Positions 1 through 10,425 are shown, counted from the stretch's first letter. The stretch is 64,000 nucleotides of DNA from an uncultured Oscillospiraceae bacterium (GCA_947631865.1 CANRNF010000002.1:1-64000); one strand, 5' to 3'. Numbers and translations: made by a program. The notes: a model not told the origin generated them from the letters alone.

Positions 1-1111
<1,111 letters not shown>

Positions 1112-1245
1112 GAACAGGGCCGGGACGCTCGCTGGTTTAACAAGTACAATATGCTGCCGGGGATGTTCTCTCCAGCGACGTTTTTGACGGACAGGGAAGG
1201 ACATTGACCTTCATTACCCAAGGATGATAGAGTGAAGCACGCATA

Positions 1246-2706
1246 ATGAAGGCCTGTAGGTATAGAAAAAACGATATGACTTCATCAAAGCTGCGAGCTG
1301 CCCCATTTCCCTGGGCCTCGTTTTTGAAGAAGCTGGCGGCCATCGGCATCCCGGTGGCGCTGCAGAACCTGCTCACCACCACGGCGAGCATGGTGGACAC
1401 CATGATGGTGGCACCCCTGGGCGAGCTCAGCGTGGGGGCGCTGGGTCTGTGCGCCCAGTTCTCCTCCCTGATGTTCTCCGGCTACTGGGGCTTCGTGGGC
1501 GGCGGCATGCTGTTCTTCTCCCAATACTGGGGCGCGAAGGACGACAAGGGCCTGGCCCGCAGCTACGGCATGACGCTGGTGTGCATGATGACGGTGGCCA
1601 CAGTGTTCGGGTGCCTCGCGGTGTTCGCGCCGGAGGCGGTGATGAAGCTCTACACGGACAAGGAGGCCATCCAGGTCATCGGCGTGCAATACCTGCGCAT
1701 CGTGGGCTTCGCCTACATCATGCAGGTGTTCTCCATGGCCATGAGCAGCCTTCTCCGGGGCACGGAGCGGGTGCGCATCCCCATGGCGGCCTCCATCGCC
1801 TCGGTAGGGACGAACCTGTTTCTGAACTGGGTGTTCATATACGGCCACCTGGGCAGCCCCGCCATGGGCATCCGGGGCGCGGCCCTGGCCACCACATGCG
1901 CTGCGGGCGTGAACGTGCTGGCCATCCTCCTTATGGCAAAGGCTGTGGGGTACCCCTATCTCTTCCGGGTGCGGGAGCACTTCCGGTGGGACCGGGAGCA
2001 TCTGCGGGAGTACTTCGTCAAGTGCTTTCCCATCATCTGCAACGAGGTGCTCATCGGTATAGGCAACATGGTCATCAACGTCACCCTGGGCCGCCAGACC
2101 GAGGAGGTCATCGCCGCGCTGGCGGTGTTCCGGGTGCTGGAGGGGTTCATCATCGGCTTCTTCTCCGGGTTTTCCAACGCCTCGTCCATCCTGGTGGGCA
2201 CCTGCGTAGGCGCGGGGGAGCTGGATACGGCCTACGAGCGGGCCAAGCGGCTGGTGTACCTCTGCAGCGGCTTCATCCTGCTGGGGGGCATGGGGATCCT
2301 GGCCCTGCACAGGCCCATCCTCACGGGCATGAGCCTGGAGGGGGAGTCCTTCCGGGCGGGACTGCGGATGGTGAGCATCTATATCGTCGTGGCAGTCATC
2401 CGCATGGGCAACTGGATACAAAACGACACCTACCGGGCCAGCGGCGACGCGGTCACCGGCACGGTGCTGGAGATCGCGTTCATGTACGCGCTGGTGCTGC
2501 CCTGCGTTCTGGCGGCGGGGTTCTGGCTGCATCTGCCCTACTGGGCCATATTCCTCTGCTGCTACATAGACGAGCCCATCCGGTACGTGCTCATGCAGCG
2601 GCACCTCTATTCCGGCAGGTGGATACGGCCGGTGACGGACCAGGGCCGGGCGGCCCTGCCCGCCTTCCAGGCCAGGCACGGCCGGAAAAAGACGGAAACA
2701 GCATAA
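1246..2706 (+). CDS. MATE family multidrug/metabolite exporter
   Basis: A 486-residue MATE (NorM/DinF-type) antiporter, predicted to export cationic compounds across the cytoplasmic membrane using Na+ or H+ gradients. The N-terminal FLKKLAAIGIPVALQNLLT and VDTMMVAPLGELSVGALGL match the first two family helices, and about twelve hydrophobic segments span the protein, which is the usual size. The ATG at 1246 is the listed start. The in-frame ATG at 1276 is equally possible, since neither has a strong ribosome-binding site. The first ~50 bases are A+T-richer than the rest, so the gene sits on a compositional junction with the acyltransferase island. The 134 bases between the two genes hold nothing recognisable. 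Substrate is not predictable. Confidence 0.9.
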   Translation: MKACRYRKNDMTSSKLRAAPFPWASFLKKLAAIGIPVALQNLLTTTASMVDTMMVAPLGELSVGALGLCAQFSSLMFSGYWGFVGGGMLFFSQYWGAKDDKGLARSYGMTLVCMMTVATVFGCLAVFAPEAVMKLYTDKEAIQVIGVQYLRIVGFAYIMQVFSMAMSSLLRGTERVRIPMAASIASVGTNLFLNWVFIYGHLGSPAMGIRGAALATTCAAGVNVLAILLMAKAVGYPYLFRVREHFRWDREHLREYFVKCFPIICNEVLIGIGNMVINVTLGRQTEEVIAALAVFRVLEGFIIGFFSGFSNASSILVGTCVGAGELDTAYERAKRLVYLCSGFILLGGMGILALHRPILTGMSLEGESFRAGLRMVSIYIVVAVIRMGNWIQNDTYRASGDAVTGTVLEIAFMYALVLPCVLAAGFWLHLPYWAIFLCCYIDEPIRYVLMQRHLYSGRWIRPVTDQGRAALPAFQARHGRKKTETA

Positions 2707-2860
2707 TAGCGCCAAAGCCGCTATTATACCTCGAAAATACCGGTCGTGCTCCCGGCTGATGCCGGAACCGCGCGACATGGTATAATAGCGCTGAAACCGC
2801 TATTATACTGAAAAATACCGGTCGCGCTCCCGGCTTACGCCGGAACCGCGCGACATGGTA
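2703..2860. repeat. Two tandem ~79-bp palindromic (REP-like) repeats
   Basis: Two direct copies begin at 2703 and 2782. Each contains a small inverted repeat (AATAGCG...CGCTATT) followed by a larger one built from GTCGCGC...GCGCGAC with an inner CCGGC...GCCGG, and ends in ACATGGTAT. A related copy lies in opposite orientation at 58526-58605, and a partial one near 36840. No open reading frame is implied. The form resembles non-autonomous REP/MITE-type elements. Confidence 0.85.
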
Positions 2861-2862
2861 TG

Positions 2863-2891
2863 AAAAAGACCTGCTCCGGCAGGTCTTTTTT
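2863..2891 (+). terminator. Rho-independent terminator
   Basis: AAAAAGACCTGC-TCCG-GCAGGTCTTTTTT is a perfect stem with a T run on the + strand and an A run on the other side, so it may work in both directions. It separates the MATE gene and repeats from the housekeeping operon promoter. Confidence 0.9.
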
Positions 2892-2904
2892 GCGCGTCGG
2901 GGAT

Positions 2905-2933
2905 TTGACAAGGCGGCGGCCAGGCTCTATACT
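2905..2933 (+). promoter_or_regulatory. Sigma-A promoter of the housekeeping operon
   Basis: TTGACA (2905-2910), a 17-bp spacer, then TATACT (2928-2933). It lies 28 bases before the methyltransferase start and directly after a terminator, so it probably drives the long overlapping gene run from 2962 onwards. Confidence 0.85.
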
Positions 2934-2961
2934 GGACAAAAAACGGGAGAGCGGGGAGAAC

Positions 2962-3708
2962 ATGGAAGCGATCCGGTCACGGCAAAACGAACTGGTCAAG
3001 CACTTCATCGCCCTGGGGTCTGATCCAAAGGCCCGCCAGGCAGCGGGGGAGTATATCTGCGCCGGTGACACCCTCCTGGGGGAAGCGGTCTCATCCGGGG
3101 CGGAGGTGACCTGCGTGCTGAGCGTCGAGGATATCCCCGGCTTGCCTGTGCGGCTGGTGACGCCGGAGATACTGAAGGCCGTGTCGCCCCTTCAAAATTC
3201 CCCCGGCCCGGTGTTCACCGTGAAGATGCGGCCCCTGCCCCCGGCGGAGGACTTAAAGCGGGTCATCGTCCTGGAGAACGTCCAGGACCCGGGCAACGTG
3301 GGCACGGTCCTGCGGACGGCGGACGCCTTTGGGATGGACATGGCGGCGCTGTGCGGCGCCTGCGCCGACCCCTATAACCCAAAGACTGTCCGGGCCTCCA
3401 TGGGGGCCGTGTTCCGGGTGAGCGTGGTGCGCACAGAGCTATCCAGCCTTCAGGATGTATTGCGGGGGCTGCCTCTGTACGGCGCGGCCCTGGCCCCGGG
3501 CGGGCTGGATATCCGCGCTCTGCCCAAGGCCCCGCTGGCCGTGGCCATCGGCAACGAGGGCCAGGGACTCACCAAAGAACTGCTGGCCCTGTGCGCCGGG
3601 ACAGTGCGCATCCCCATGGAGCCCCGGGCTGAGAGCCTGAACGCCGGCGTGGCTGCGGCGGTGGCCATGTGGGAACTTGTGCGGGAGGAAATGCAATGGC
3701 CCGACTGA
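2962..3708 (+). CDS. TrmH/SpoU family RNA 2'-O-methyltransferase
   Basis: A 248-residue SpoU-class methyltransferase, expected to methylate ribose 2'-OH in rRNA (RlmB/TsnR-like) using S-adenosylmethionine. An N-terminal substrate-binding region (residues 1-90) is followed by the trefoil-knot domain with the three family motifs: VLENVQDPGNVGTVLRTADAFG, then AIGNEGQGL, and the C-terminal RIPM...ESLNAGVAAAVAMWE. The track starts at 2860, inside the terminator. The ATG at 2962 is preferred because GGGGAGAA precedes it and MEAIRSRQNELVK is the normal family N-terminus. The gene overlaps dprA by 13 bases. The exact RNA target cannot be read from sequence. Confidence 0.92.
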   Translation: MEAIRSRQNELVKHFIALGSDPKARQAAGEYICAGDTLLGEAVSSGAEVTCVLSVEDIPGLPVRLVTPEILKAVSPLQNSPGPVFTVKMRPLPPAEDLKRVIVLENVQDPGNVGTVLRTADAFGMDMAALCGACADPYNPKTVRASMGAVFRVSVVRTELSSLQDVLRGLPLYGAALAPGGLDIRALPKAPLAVAIGNEGQGLTKELLALCAGTVRIPMEPRAESLNAGVAAAVAMWELVREEMQWPD

Positions 3709-4874
3709 AGTACTGGGTGTGGCTCTCCTGCGTCACCGGTGTGCGGCCGATCGTGAAGTACCGGCTGGCCCGGACCATGGGCGGGCCGGAGAAGATATTC
3801 TTCGCCGGACAGGAAGAGCTCATGGAAGCGGAGCCGCTGCTGCAGAAGGCGGAAGCGGAAAAGCTGGCCGACAAGAGCATGGAGCGGCCTGGCAAAGCGC
3901 TGTCCTTCTGTGAGGAGAACGGCATCTCCGTTCTCACCTTCCAGGACGCGGACTATCCCGACCGGCTGCGGCATATCCCTGACCCTCCGGTGGTGCTATA
4001 TGTGTGGGGCAAGCTGCCGCCCATAGACGACCGGGCGGTGATCGCCGTGGTGGGCACCCGCCACGCCTCGCCCTACGGCCTCAAGATGGCCGGGGTGATG
4101 GGCCGGGATCTGGCCCAGGGCGGCGCCATCGTGGCGTCGGGCCTGGCGGTGGGGTGCGACAGCGCCGCCATGGAGGCAGCCCTCCGGGCGGGAGGGCTGT
4201 CCATCGGCGTACTTGGCACGGCCATCGATGAGGTGTATCCTGCCCGGAACAGGCCTCTCTTCGAGGCGGTGAAGGCCCAGGGCGCCCTGGTGAGCGAGTA
4301 TCCGCCGGGGGCCAGGACCTTCCCCATGGACTTCAGGCAGCGCAACCGCATCATCACCGGGCTCTCCCTCGGGGTGGTGGTCGTGGAGGCGCCGCGGCAC
4401 AGCGGCACCCGCAGCACCGCCGACCACGCCCTGGAGCAAAATCGGGACGTTTTCGCCGTGCCGGGCAACGCGGACGCCCCCGGCAGCGCCGGCTGCAACG
4501 AGCTCATCGCCCAGGGCGCGGTGCCCGTGACGGGCGGAGCCGCCGTATTGCGCGCTTATAGCGCACGGACCGACCTTTTTCCCCAGGAACCGGCGGAGAT
4601 ACATATTAAAAAAGAGATTGACAAGCCCAAGGACATAGTTTATATTGACGTAACAGAAGAACCGACCCCCGACCCGGACCGGTGGAAACTGCTGCCGGAG
4701 GACCAGCAGAAGATCATGGCGGCACTCACCCGGCCGGGCATGCTGGCCGACGAGCTCATCCAGGCCTCGGGCCTGGCCGCGCCGGAGGCGCTGGCGGCCC
4801 TGACCATGCTCCAGCTGGCGGGCCATGTGACCCAGGACGGGAGCCGGCGGTATTCTCGAAAGCAAGATAAGTGA
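3696..4874 (+). CDS. dprA: DNA-processing protein DprA
   Basis: DprA (Smf) binds incoming single-stranded DNA and loads RecA during transformation. The protein is 392 residues. A helix-rich N-terminal region is followed by the Rossmann-like domain with VVGTRHASPYG, ASGLAVGCDSAAM, GTAIDEVYPARN, SEYPPG, FPMDFRQRNRIITGLS and the GTRSTADHALE segment, then a linker and a C-terminal winged-helix-like domain. The ATG at 3696 follows GGGAGGAA, which lies inside the upstream gene; the track start at 3669 is too early. Order dprA-topA-trmFO is classical in Firmicutes. Its presence alone does not prove the strain is transformable. Confidence 0.95.
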   Translation: MARLKYWVWLSCVTGVRPIVKYRLARTMGGPEKIFFAGQEELMEAEPLLQKAEAEKLADKSMERPGKALSFCEENGISVLTFQDADYPDRLRHIPDPPVVLYVWGKLPPIDDRAVIAVVGTRHASPYGLKMAGVMGRDLAQGGAIVASGLAVGCDSAAMEAALRAGGLSIGVLGTAIDEVYPARNRPLFEAVKAQGALVSEYPPGARTFPMDFRQRNRIITGLSLGVVVVEAPRHSGTRSTADHALEQNRDVFAVPGNADAPGSAGCNELIAQGAVPVTGGAAVLRAYSARTDLFPQEPAEIHIKKEIDKPKDIVYIDVTEEPTPDPDRWKLLPEDQQKIMAALTRPGMLADELIQASGLAAPEALAALTMLQLAGHVTQDGSRRYSRKQDK

Positions 4875-4883
4875 GGAATTTTC

Positions 4884-7160
4884 ATGGCAGCGACAAAGAG
4901 CGATCTTGTCATAGTGGAGTCCCCTGCCAAGGCGAAGACCATCGAGCGGTATCTGGGCTCCGGCTATAAAGTCGTGGCCTCCATGGGCCACCTGCGGGAC
5001 CTGCCCAAGAGCACCATGGGCGTGGACATCGAACACGATTTCGAGCCAGACTACCAGCCTGTGAAGGGCCGGGAAGACGTGATCGACAAGCTGAAGAAGG
5101 AATCCTCCAGGGCGGGCATCGTCTATCTCGCGACGGACCCGGATCGGGAGGGCGAGGCCATCTCCTGGCATCTGAAGGAGCTTCTGGACATCCCCGACGC
5201 CAAGGCCCGGCGGGTCACCTTCAACGAGATCACGAAAAACGTGGTCAAGGAGGGCATCGCCAACCCCCGGGACATCGACCAGGACCTGGTGGACGCCCAG
5301 CAGGCCCGGCGCATCCTGGATAGGATCGTGGGCTATAAGCTGAGCCCGCTGCTGTGGCGGAAGATCCGCAAGGGGCTGTCCGCCGGACGGGTCCAGTCCG
5401 TGGCCACCCGGATGGTCCTGGACCGGGAGCAGGAGATCCAGGACTTCAAGCCCGAGGAATACTGGCACCTGACCGCCACCCTCACCACCGATAAGGGCGA
5501 GAGCTTCCAGGCCCTCTACCACGGCACCGAGAAGAAAAAGCAGGAGCTGCACAGCGAATCCGAGGTCAAGGCCATCGAGGACGCGGTGAAGGGCAAGCCC
5601 TTCACCATCGCCGACATCGCCCACGGCACAAAAAAGCGCAGCCCCTCGCCCCCCTTCATCACCTCCACCCTCCAGCAGGAGGCCTCCCGCCGGCTGGGCA
5701 TGACCCCCCGGCGGACCATGTCCATCGCCCAGCAGCTCTACGAGGGCGTGGACGTGGAGGGCGAAGGCACCATCGGCCTTATCACCTATATGCGTACCGA
5801 CTCCCTGCGTCTTTCCGAGGACGCGCTGGCCGCGGCTGGCTCCTTCATCCGCAGCCACTACGGGGAGGAGTATTATTACGGCAAGCCCCGGCGCTACAAG
5901 ACCGGCTCCAACGCCCAAGACGCCCACGAGGCCATCCGCCCCAGCGTCCCCAGCCTGACGCCGGAGATGGTGAAAAAGAGCCTTACCGGCGAGCAGTACC
6001 GGCTCTACCGGCTCATCTGGGGCCGTTTTACGGCCAGTCAGATGGCCAATGCCGTCTATGACAATATCACCGCGGACGCGGTGTGCGAGGGCCATGTCTT
6101 CCGGGCCTACCACTCCAAGATCGCCTTCCCCGGCTACACCGCCGTGTACGACGATAACCGGGAGGACGAGGAGACGGAGGAGGGGGGCAAAAAGCCCCTG
6201 CCGGAACTGAAACAGGGTCAGAGCGTTCAGCTTTCCAAGCTTTCCCCGGAGCAGCACTTCACCGCGCCGCCCGCCCGGTATTCCGAGGCCACCCTCATCC
6301 GGGCCATGGAGGAGAAGGGCATCGGCCGGCCCAGCACCTACGCCCCCACCATCACCACCATCACCGCCCGTGAGTACGTGGTGAAGGAGGGAAAGTACCT
6401 CAAGCCCACCCCCCTGGGAGAGACCGTGACCAAGCTCATGGAGGAGCGGTTCCCGGAGATCGTGGACGTGAAGTTCACCGCCCGGATGGAGGACACCCTG
6501 GACCAGGTGGAGGAGGGCAAGGCCGACTGGAAGAACGTGCTGCACGAGTTTTACGACGGCTTTGAACAGGATCTGGAGAAGGCGGAGGACGCCCTGCAGG
6601 GCGTGCGCATCCGGGTGCCCGACGAGGTGAGCGCGGAGCTGTGCCCCAACTGCGGGCGGAACCTGGTGGTCAAGTCCGGCCGGTTCGGCCGCTTCCTGGC
6701 CTGCCCCGGCTACCCCGAGTGCAGCTTCACCATGCCCCTGGTTACCGAGATGCCCGGCAAGTGCCCCAAGTGCGGCGGCCGCATCTTCAAGCGCACCAGC
6801 AAGAAGGGCTACACCTACTACGCCTGTGAGAAGGGCGCGGAGTGCGGTTTCATGAGCTGGGACGTGCCCACGAAGGAGGTCTGTCCGGTCTGCGGCAAGA
6901 CCATGTTCAAGCTCTCCGGCAAGGGCCAGCGCAAGCCCTTCTGCATCAATGAGGCGTGTTCCAACTTCCTGCCGGAGGAAAAGCGCAGCTACCGCTATCG
7001 CCGGAACAGCGCATCCGCTTCCGGCAGCGGTGACGCCGCCGAGGGCGAGGCGAAGAAGCCGGCGGCCAAAAAGACCGCTGCCAGGAAGTCGACCGCCAAG
7101 AAGCCGGCGGCGAAGAAAACGACCGCAAAGAAGACCACAGCGAAGAGGGGAGAGGCGTGA
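4884..7160 (+). CDS. topA: DNA topoisomerase I
   Basis: Type IA topoisomerase (758 residues) that relaxes negative supercoils. The TOPRIM domain begins LVIVESPAKAKTIERYLG, with the acidic DPDREGEA motif. The active-site tyrosine lies in ITYMRTDS (about residue 300). Three C-terminal zinc ribbons follow (CPNCG...CPGYPEC, CPKCG...CEKGAEC, CPVCG...CINEAC). The last ~45 residues form a Lys/Ala-rich, histone-H1-like tail of KKPAAKK/KKTTAKK units, probably disordered and DNA-binding. Such tails are known in some bacterial TopA proteins. The gene starts 9 bases after dprA and its stop overlaps the trmFO start. Confidence 0.97.
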   Translation: MAATKSDLVIVESPAKAKTIERYLGSGYKVVASMGHLRDLPKSTMGVDIEHDFEPDYQPVKGREDVIDKLKKESSRAGIVYLATDPDREGEAISWHLKELLDIPDAKARRVTFNEITKNVVKEGIANPRDIDQDLVDAQQARRILDRIVGYKLSPLLWRKIRKGLSAGRVQSVATRMVLDREQEIQDFKPEEYWHLTATLTTDKGESFQALYHGTEKKKQELHSESEVKAIEDAVKGKPFTIADIAHGTKKRSPSPPFITSTLQQEASRRLGMTPRRTMSIAQQLYEGVDVEGEGTIGLITYMRTDSLRLSEDALAAAGSFIRSHYGEEYYYGKPRRYKTGSNAQDAHEAIRPSVPSLTPEMVKKSLTGEQYRLYRLIWGRFTASQMANAVYDNITADAVCEGHVFRAYHSKIAFPGYTAVYDDNREDEETEEGGKKPLPELKQGQSVQLSKLSPEQHFTAPPARYSEATLIRAMEEKGIGRPSTYAPTITTITAREYVVKEGKYLKPTPLGETVTKLMEERFPEIVDVKFTARMEDTLDQVEEGKADWKNVLHEFYDGFEQDLEKAEDALQGVRIRVPDEVSAELCPNCGRNLVVKSGRFGRFLACPGYPECSFTMPLVTEMPGKCPKCGGRIFKRTSKKGYTYYACEKGAECGFMSWDVPTKEVCPVCGKTMFKLSGKGQRKPFCINEACSNFLPEEKRSYRYRRNSASASGSGDAAEGEAKKPAAKKTAARKSTAKKPAAKKTTAKKTTAKRGEA

Positions 7161-8479
7161 TGGCGGACATCTCCGTGGTGGGCGCGGGCCTTGCCGGCAG
7201 CGAGGCCGCCTGGCAGCTTGCCAAGCGGGGCATGAAGGTGCGCCTTTACGAGATGAAGCCGGAGAAGATGACTCCGGCCCACACGTCGCCGCTGTTCTCA
7301 GAGCTTGTTTGTTCCAACTCCCTGCGGGGGGACGACCTATCGAACGCCGTGGGGCTTCTGAAGGAGGAACTGCGCCGGCTGGGAAGCCTCATCATGATGA
7401 GCGCCGAGAAGCACCGCGTCCCCGCCGGCGGCGCTCTGGCGGTGGACCGGGTGGCTTTTGCCCAGACCATCACCGACGCCATCCGAAGCCACCCCAACAT
7501 CGAGATCGTGGAGGAAGAGGTCACCGACTTCCCGGAGGGGGAGTGCATCATCGCCACGGGGCCCCTTACCAGCGACGGGCTCATCCCGGCCATCGCGAAG
7601 GCCTGCGGCGAGGCGGATTTTCTCCACTTCTTCGACGCGGCCGCGCCGCTCATATCCTTCGAGAGCATAGACATGTCCCGCGCCTGGTTCGGCTCCCGGT
7701 ATGGCAAGGGCACGGCGGACTATATCAACTGTCCCATGGACGCTGAGCAGTACGACGCCTTCGTCACGGAGCTGGCCGCGGCCAAGGAGGCCCCGGTCCA
7801 CGGCTTCGAGGACGCGGGAGTGTTCGAGGGCTGCATGCCCGTGGAGGTCATGGCCCGCCGGGGCCACGACACCCTGCGCTACGGGCCTTTAAAGCCTGTG
7901 GGCCTGAGAAACCCTGAGACCGGCGAGAGCTACCACGCGGTGGTGCAGCTGCGCCGGGACAACGACGAGGGCACGGTCTATAACTTGGTGGGGTTCCAGA
8001 CCCACCTGACCTTCCCGGAGCAGCGGCGGGTGTTCGGCATGATACCGGCCTTGGAAAACGCGGAGTATCTCCGGTACGGGAAGATGCACCGCAACACGTT
8101 TTTGAACGGCCCCCAGCTGCTGGACCGGTATTACCGCCTCCGGTCAGAGCCCCGTATCGGCTTCGCCGGGCAGGTCACCGGCGTGGAGGGGTATGTGGAA
8201 TCCTGCGCCTCCGGCATGCTGGCGGCGCTGGAGGCGGCGAGACGCTTCCACGGTCTGCCGCCCTTGGACTTCCCCCGGACCACGGCCATCGGCGCCCTGG
8301 CGCTGTATGTGTCCGGCGGGGCGGCCAGCGGGGACTTCCAGCCCATGAACGTGAACTGGGGCATCATCGAGCCCGCCGGGGAGCGCATCCGGGGCAAGCG
8401 GGAGCGGAATCTGAAGATCGCCCAGCGGGGCCTGGCGGCCCTGGACGAGATCATAGAAAGAGAGAGGGCGGGCACATGA
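7160..8479 (+). CDS. trmFO: Methylenetetrahydrofolate-tRNA-(uracil-5-)-methyltransferase TrmFO
   Basis: A folate- and FAD-dependent enzyme that makes m5U54 in the T-loop of tRNA. The N-terminus VVGAGLAGSEAAWQLAKRG is the FAD-binding GxGxxG fold, followed by family blocks CSNSLRGDDLSNAVGLLKEE, GPLTSDGL and GRRGHDTLRYGPLKPVGL-like sequence. The C-terminal QVTGVEGYVESCASG is typical. At 439 residues it has the usual length. The track's first codon is GTG at 7157. The ATG at 7160, overlapping the topA stop as TGATG and preceded by GGGGAGAGG, is the better start. Confidence 0.96.
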   Translation: MADISVVGAGLAGSEAAWQLAKRGMKVRLYEMKPEKMTPAHTSPLFSELVCSNSLRGDDLSNAVGLLKEELRRLGSLIMMSAEKHRVPAGGALAVDRVAFAQTITDAIRSHPNIEIVEEEVTDFPEGECIIATGPLTSDGLIPAIAKACGEADFLHFFDAAAPLISFESIDMSRAWFGSRYGKGTADYINCPMDAEQYDAFVTELAAAKEAPVHGFEDAGVFEGCMPVEVMARRGHDTLRYGPLKPVGLRNPETGESYHAVVQLRRDNDEGTVYNLVGFQTHLTFPEQRRVFGMIPALENAEYLRYGKMHRNTFLNGPQLLDRYYRLRSEPRIGFAGQVTGVEGYVESCASGMLAALEAARRFHGLPPLDFPRTTAIGALALYVSGGAASGDFQPMNVNWGIIEPAGERIRGKRERNLKIAQRGLAALDEIIERERAGT

Positions 8480-9510
8480 AGATCATCCTGGACGCCATGG
8501 GCGGCGACAACGCCCCCCAGGCGGTGGTCGCCGGCGCGGTGAAGGCCGCCCGGGAGCTGGACACGAACATCGTGCTGGTAGGCCGGGAGGACGAGGTGCG
8601 TAAGGGTCTCGCCGCCGCGGGCGGAGAGAGCGAAACACGCATCCAGATCGTGAACGCCTCCCAGGTGGTCACCATGGAGGACGAGCCCGGTATGGCCTGC
8701 TACAACAAGCGGGATTCCTCCATGACCGTGGCGCTGAAAATGCTGAAGGAGGACCAGGGCGACGCAGTGGTATCCGCGGGCAGCACCGGCGCGCTCCTGG
8801 CGGGAGCCACCCAGTTCGTGGGGCGCATCAAGGGCATCCGCCGGGCGGCGCTGGGGCCCGTTCTTCCCAATGGGGATAAGGGCGTGTTATTGATCGACTG
8901 CGGCGCCAACGTGGACTCCACGCCGGAGTATCTGCTCCAGTTCGCCTACATGGGCTCCTTCTACGCCCAGCGGATGATGGGCATAGAAAAGCCCCGGGTG
9001 GCCCAGCTGAACGTGGGCACCGAGGACACCAAGGGCGGCAAGCTCCAGAAGGAGACCTTCGCCCTGCTGAAGGAGGCCTCCGACGCCGGGCGCATCAATT
9101 TCATCGGCAACGCTGAGGGCAGCGACCTGTTCGCCGGAAAGGCGGACGTGCTGGTGACGGACGGCCTGGCCGGGAACGTGATGCTCAAGACCACCGAGGG
9201 CCTGGCTAAATTCATGTTCAAACAGCTCAAGACTGTGATGTACGGCAGCCTCAAGACGAAGATCGGGGCCCTTCTCATCAAGAAGGAGCTGTACGGCATG
9301 AAGGCCATGCTGGACCCCTCCGAAGTGGGGGGCACGGCCCTCATCGGCATCTCCAAGCCCGTGATCAAGGCCCACGGAAGCTCCGATGACCGGGCCATAT
9401 ACAACGCCGTGCGTCAGGCCGTCGCCTGCGCCAAAGCCGATGTGGCCGGGGCCATCGCGGCCAACATCGACTATATGAAACTGGGAAAGACCAAAACCAA
9501 GGAGGAATAA
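8476..9510 (+). CDS. plsX: Phosphate acyltransferase PlsX
   Basis: PlsX converts acyl-ACP to acyl-phosphate, the first step of the PlsX/PlsY phospholipid route, at the membrane surface. The 344-residue protein starts MKIILDAMGGDNAP, the family signature, and contains VSAGSTGALLAGA and DGLAGNVMLKTTEG. It overlaps trmFO by 4 bases (ATGA), and acpP, its acyl carrier, follows directly. No fabD or fabG lies between plsX and acpP, unlike the Bacillus arrangement. Confidence 0.97.
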   Translation: MKIILDAMGGDNAPQAVVAGAVKAARELDTNIVLVGREDEVRKGLAAAGGESETRIQIVNASQVVTMEDEPGMACYNKRDSSMTVALKMLKEDQGDAVVSAGSTGALLAGATQFVGRIKGIRRAALGPVLPNGDKGVLLIDCGANVDSTPEYLLQFAYMGSFYAQRMMGIEKPRVAQLNVGTEDTKGGKLQKETFALLKEASDAGRINFIGNAEGSDLFAGKADVLVTDGLAGNVMLKTTEGLAKFMFKQLKTVMYGSLKTKIGALLIKKELYGMKAMLDPSEVGGTALIGISKPVIKAHGSSDDRAIYNAVRQAVACAKADVAGAIAANIDYMKLGKTKTKEE

Positions 9511-9514
9511 TACC

Positions 9515-9751
9515 ATGGTATACGATAAGATCATCGAGATGCTCTGCGAGCAGTTCGACCTGGACGCCAGCGAGCTGAACGAGAACACCACCTTCCTGGA
9601 CGACATCGGCATCGACTCCGTGGACGTGGTGGAGCTCATCGTGGAGGTAGAGGACGAGTTCGGCCTGGACGAGATCCCCGAGGAGGAGCTGAAGAAGCTC
9701 CGCACCATCGGCGATCTGGCCGCCTATGTGAGCGCCCACACCGGCGAGTGA
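9515..9751 (+). CDS. acpP: Acyl carrier protein
   Basis: A 78-residue acidic carrier of growing fatty acids. The phosphopantetheine serine lies in GIDSVDVVELI, a slight variant of the common DSLD/DSVE motif. Four helices and the acidic recognition helix (VEDEFGLDEIPEEE) are evident. The gene lies 4 bases after plsX and its stop codon overlaps the rnc start, so translation is probably coupled. Confidence 0.95.
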   Translation: MVYDKIIEMLCEQFDLDASELNENTTFLDDIGIDSVDVVELIVEVEDEFGLDEIPEEELKKLRTIGDLAAYVSAHTGE

Positions 9752-10425
9752 TGGAACGGCTGGAGAAGCGCCTGGGCTATACCTTCCGGGATAGGTCCTA
9801 TCTGGAGACGGCCCTGACCCACAGCTCCTACGCCAACGAACAGCCCCATACCCGGCACAGCAACGAGCGCCTGGAATTTCTGGGTGACGCGGTGCTGGGC
9901 TTCTGCGCGGCAAAGACCATCTGCCGGCTGTATCCCGATATGCCCGAGGGGGGGCTGACCCGCCTGCGGGCGGAGCTGGTGTGCGAGGCCAGCCTTCACC
10001 AGGTGGCCCTGGCCCTGGGGCTGGGGGACTATATCCACCTGGGCAGGAACGAGGAGTGCAACGGCGGCCGCACCCGCACGTCCATCCTGGCCGACTGCGT
10101 GGAGGCGGTCATCGCCGCCATCTACCTGGACGGCGGCCTGGACCCGGCGGAGAAGTTCATCTCGGAGCGCATCCTGAAGGACGTCCAGGCCGGCCACAGC
10201 CCTGCCCGGACGGATTACAAGACCCAGCTGCAGGAGATCTTCCAGCGGGCCGGCGGCCCGGGACCGGTGTACTCCATCGTGGGCGAGTCCGGCCCGGACC
10301 ACAACAAGACCTTCGTCGCCAGCGTGGCCCTGCAGGACGGGACCGCCGCCACCGGCGAGGGAAAGAGCAAGAAGGAAGCGGAACAGGCCGCCGCCAAGGC
10401 GGCTCTGGAAAAGCTGAAAAGCTGA
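9751..10425 (+). CDS. rnc: Ribonuclease III
   Basis: Double-strand-specific endoribonuclease for rRNA and mRNA processing. Residues 1-150 are the RIII domain with the signature NERLEFLGDAVLG and the second metal-binding region DCVEAVIAAIYLDGG. Residues 155-224 are a double-stranded RNA-binding domain ending KKEAEQAAAKAALEKL. The ATG at 9751 overlaps the acpP stop; the track's GTG at 9748 is less likely. The neighbours acpP and smc are standard for Firmicutes. Confidence 0.97.
   Translation: MERLEKRLGYTFRDRSYLETALTHSSYANEQPHTRHSNERLEFLGDAVLGFCAAKTICRLYPDMPEGGLTRLRAELVCEASLHQVALALGLGDYIHLGRNEECNGGRTRTSILADCVEAVIAAIYLDGGLDPAEKFISERILKDVQAGHSPARTDYKTQLQEIFQRAGGPGPVYSIVGESGPDHNKTFVASVALQDGTAATGEGKSKKEAEQAAAKAALEKLKS

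Noticed and set aside
1204-1232. TTGACC as the -35 box of a MATE promoter
   Set aside because: No acceptable -10 hexamer occurs at 16-18 bp spacing.
3996-6545. An 849-residue minus-strand ORF opposite dprA and topA
   Set aside because: Low-complexity Leu/Gly/His-rich translation typical of antisense frames in G+C-rich genes; dprA and topA are unmistakable.
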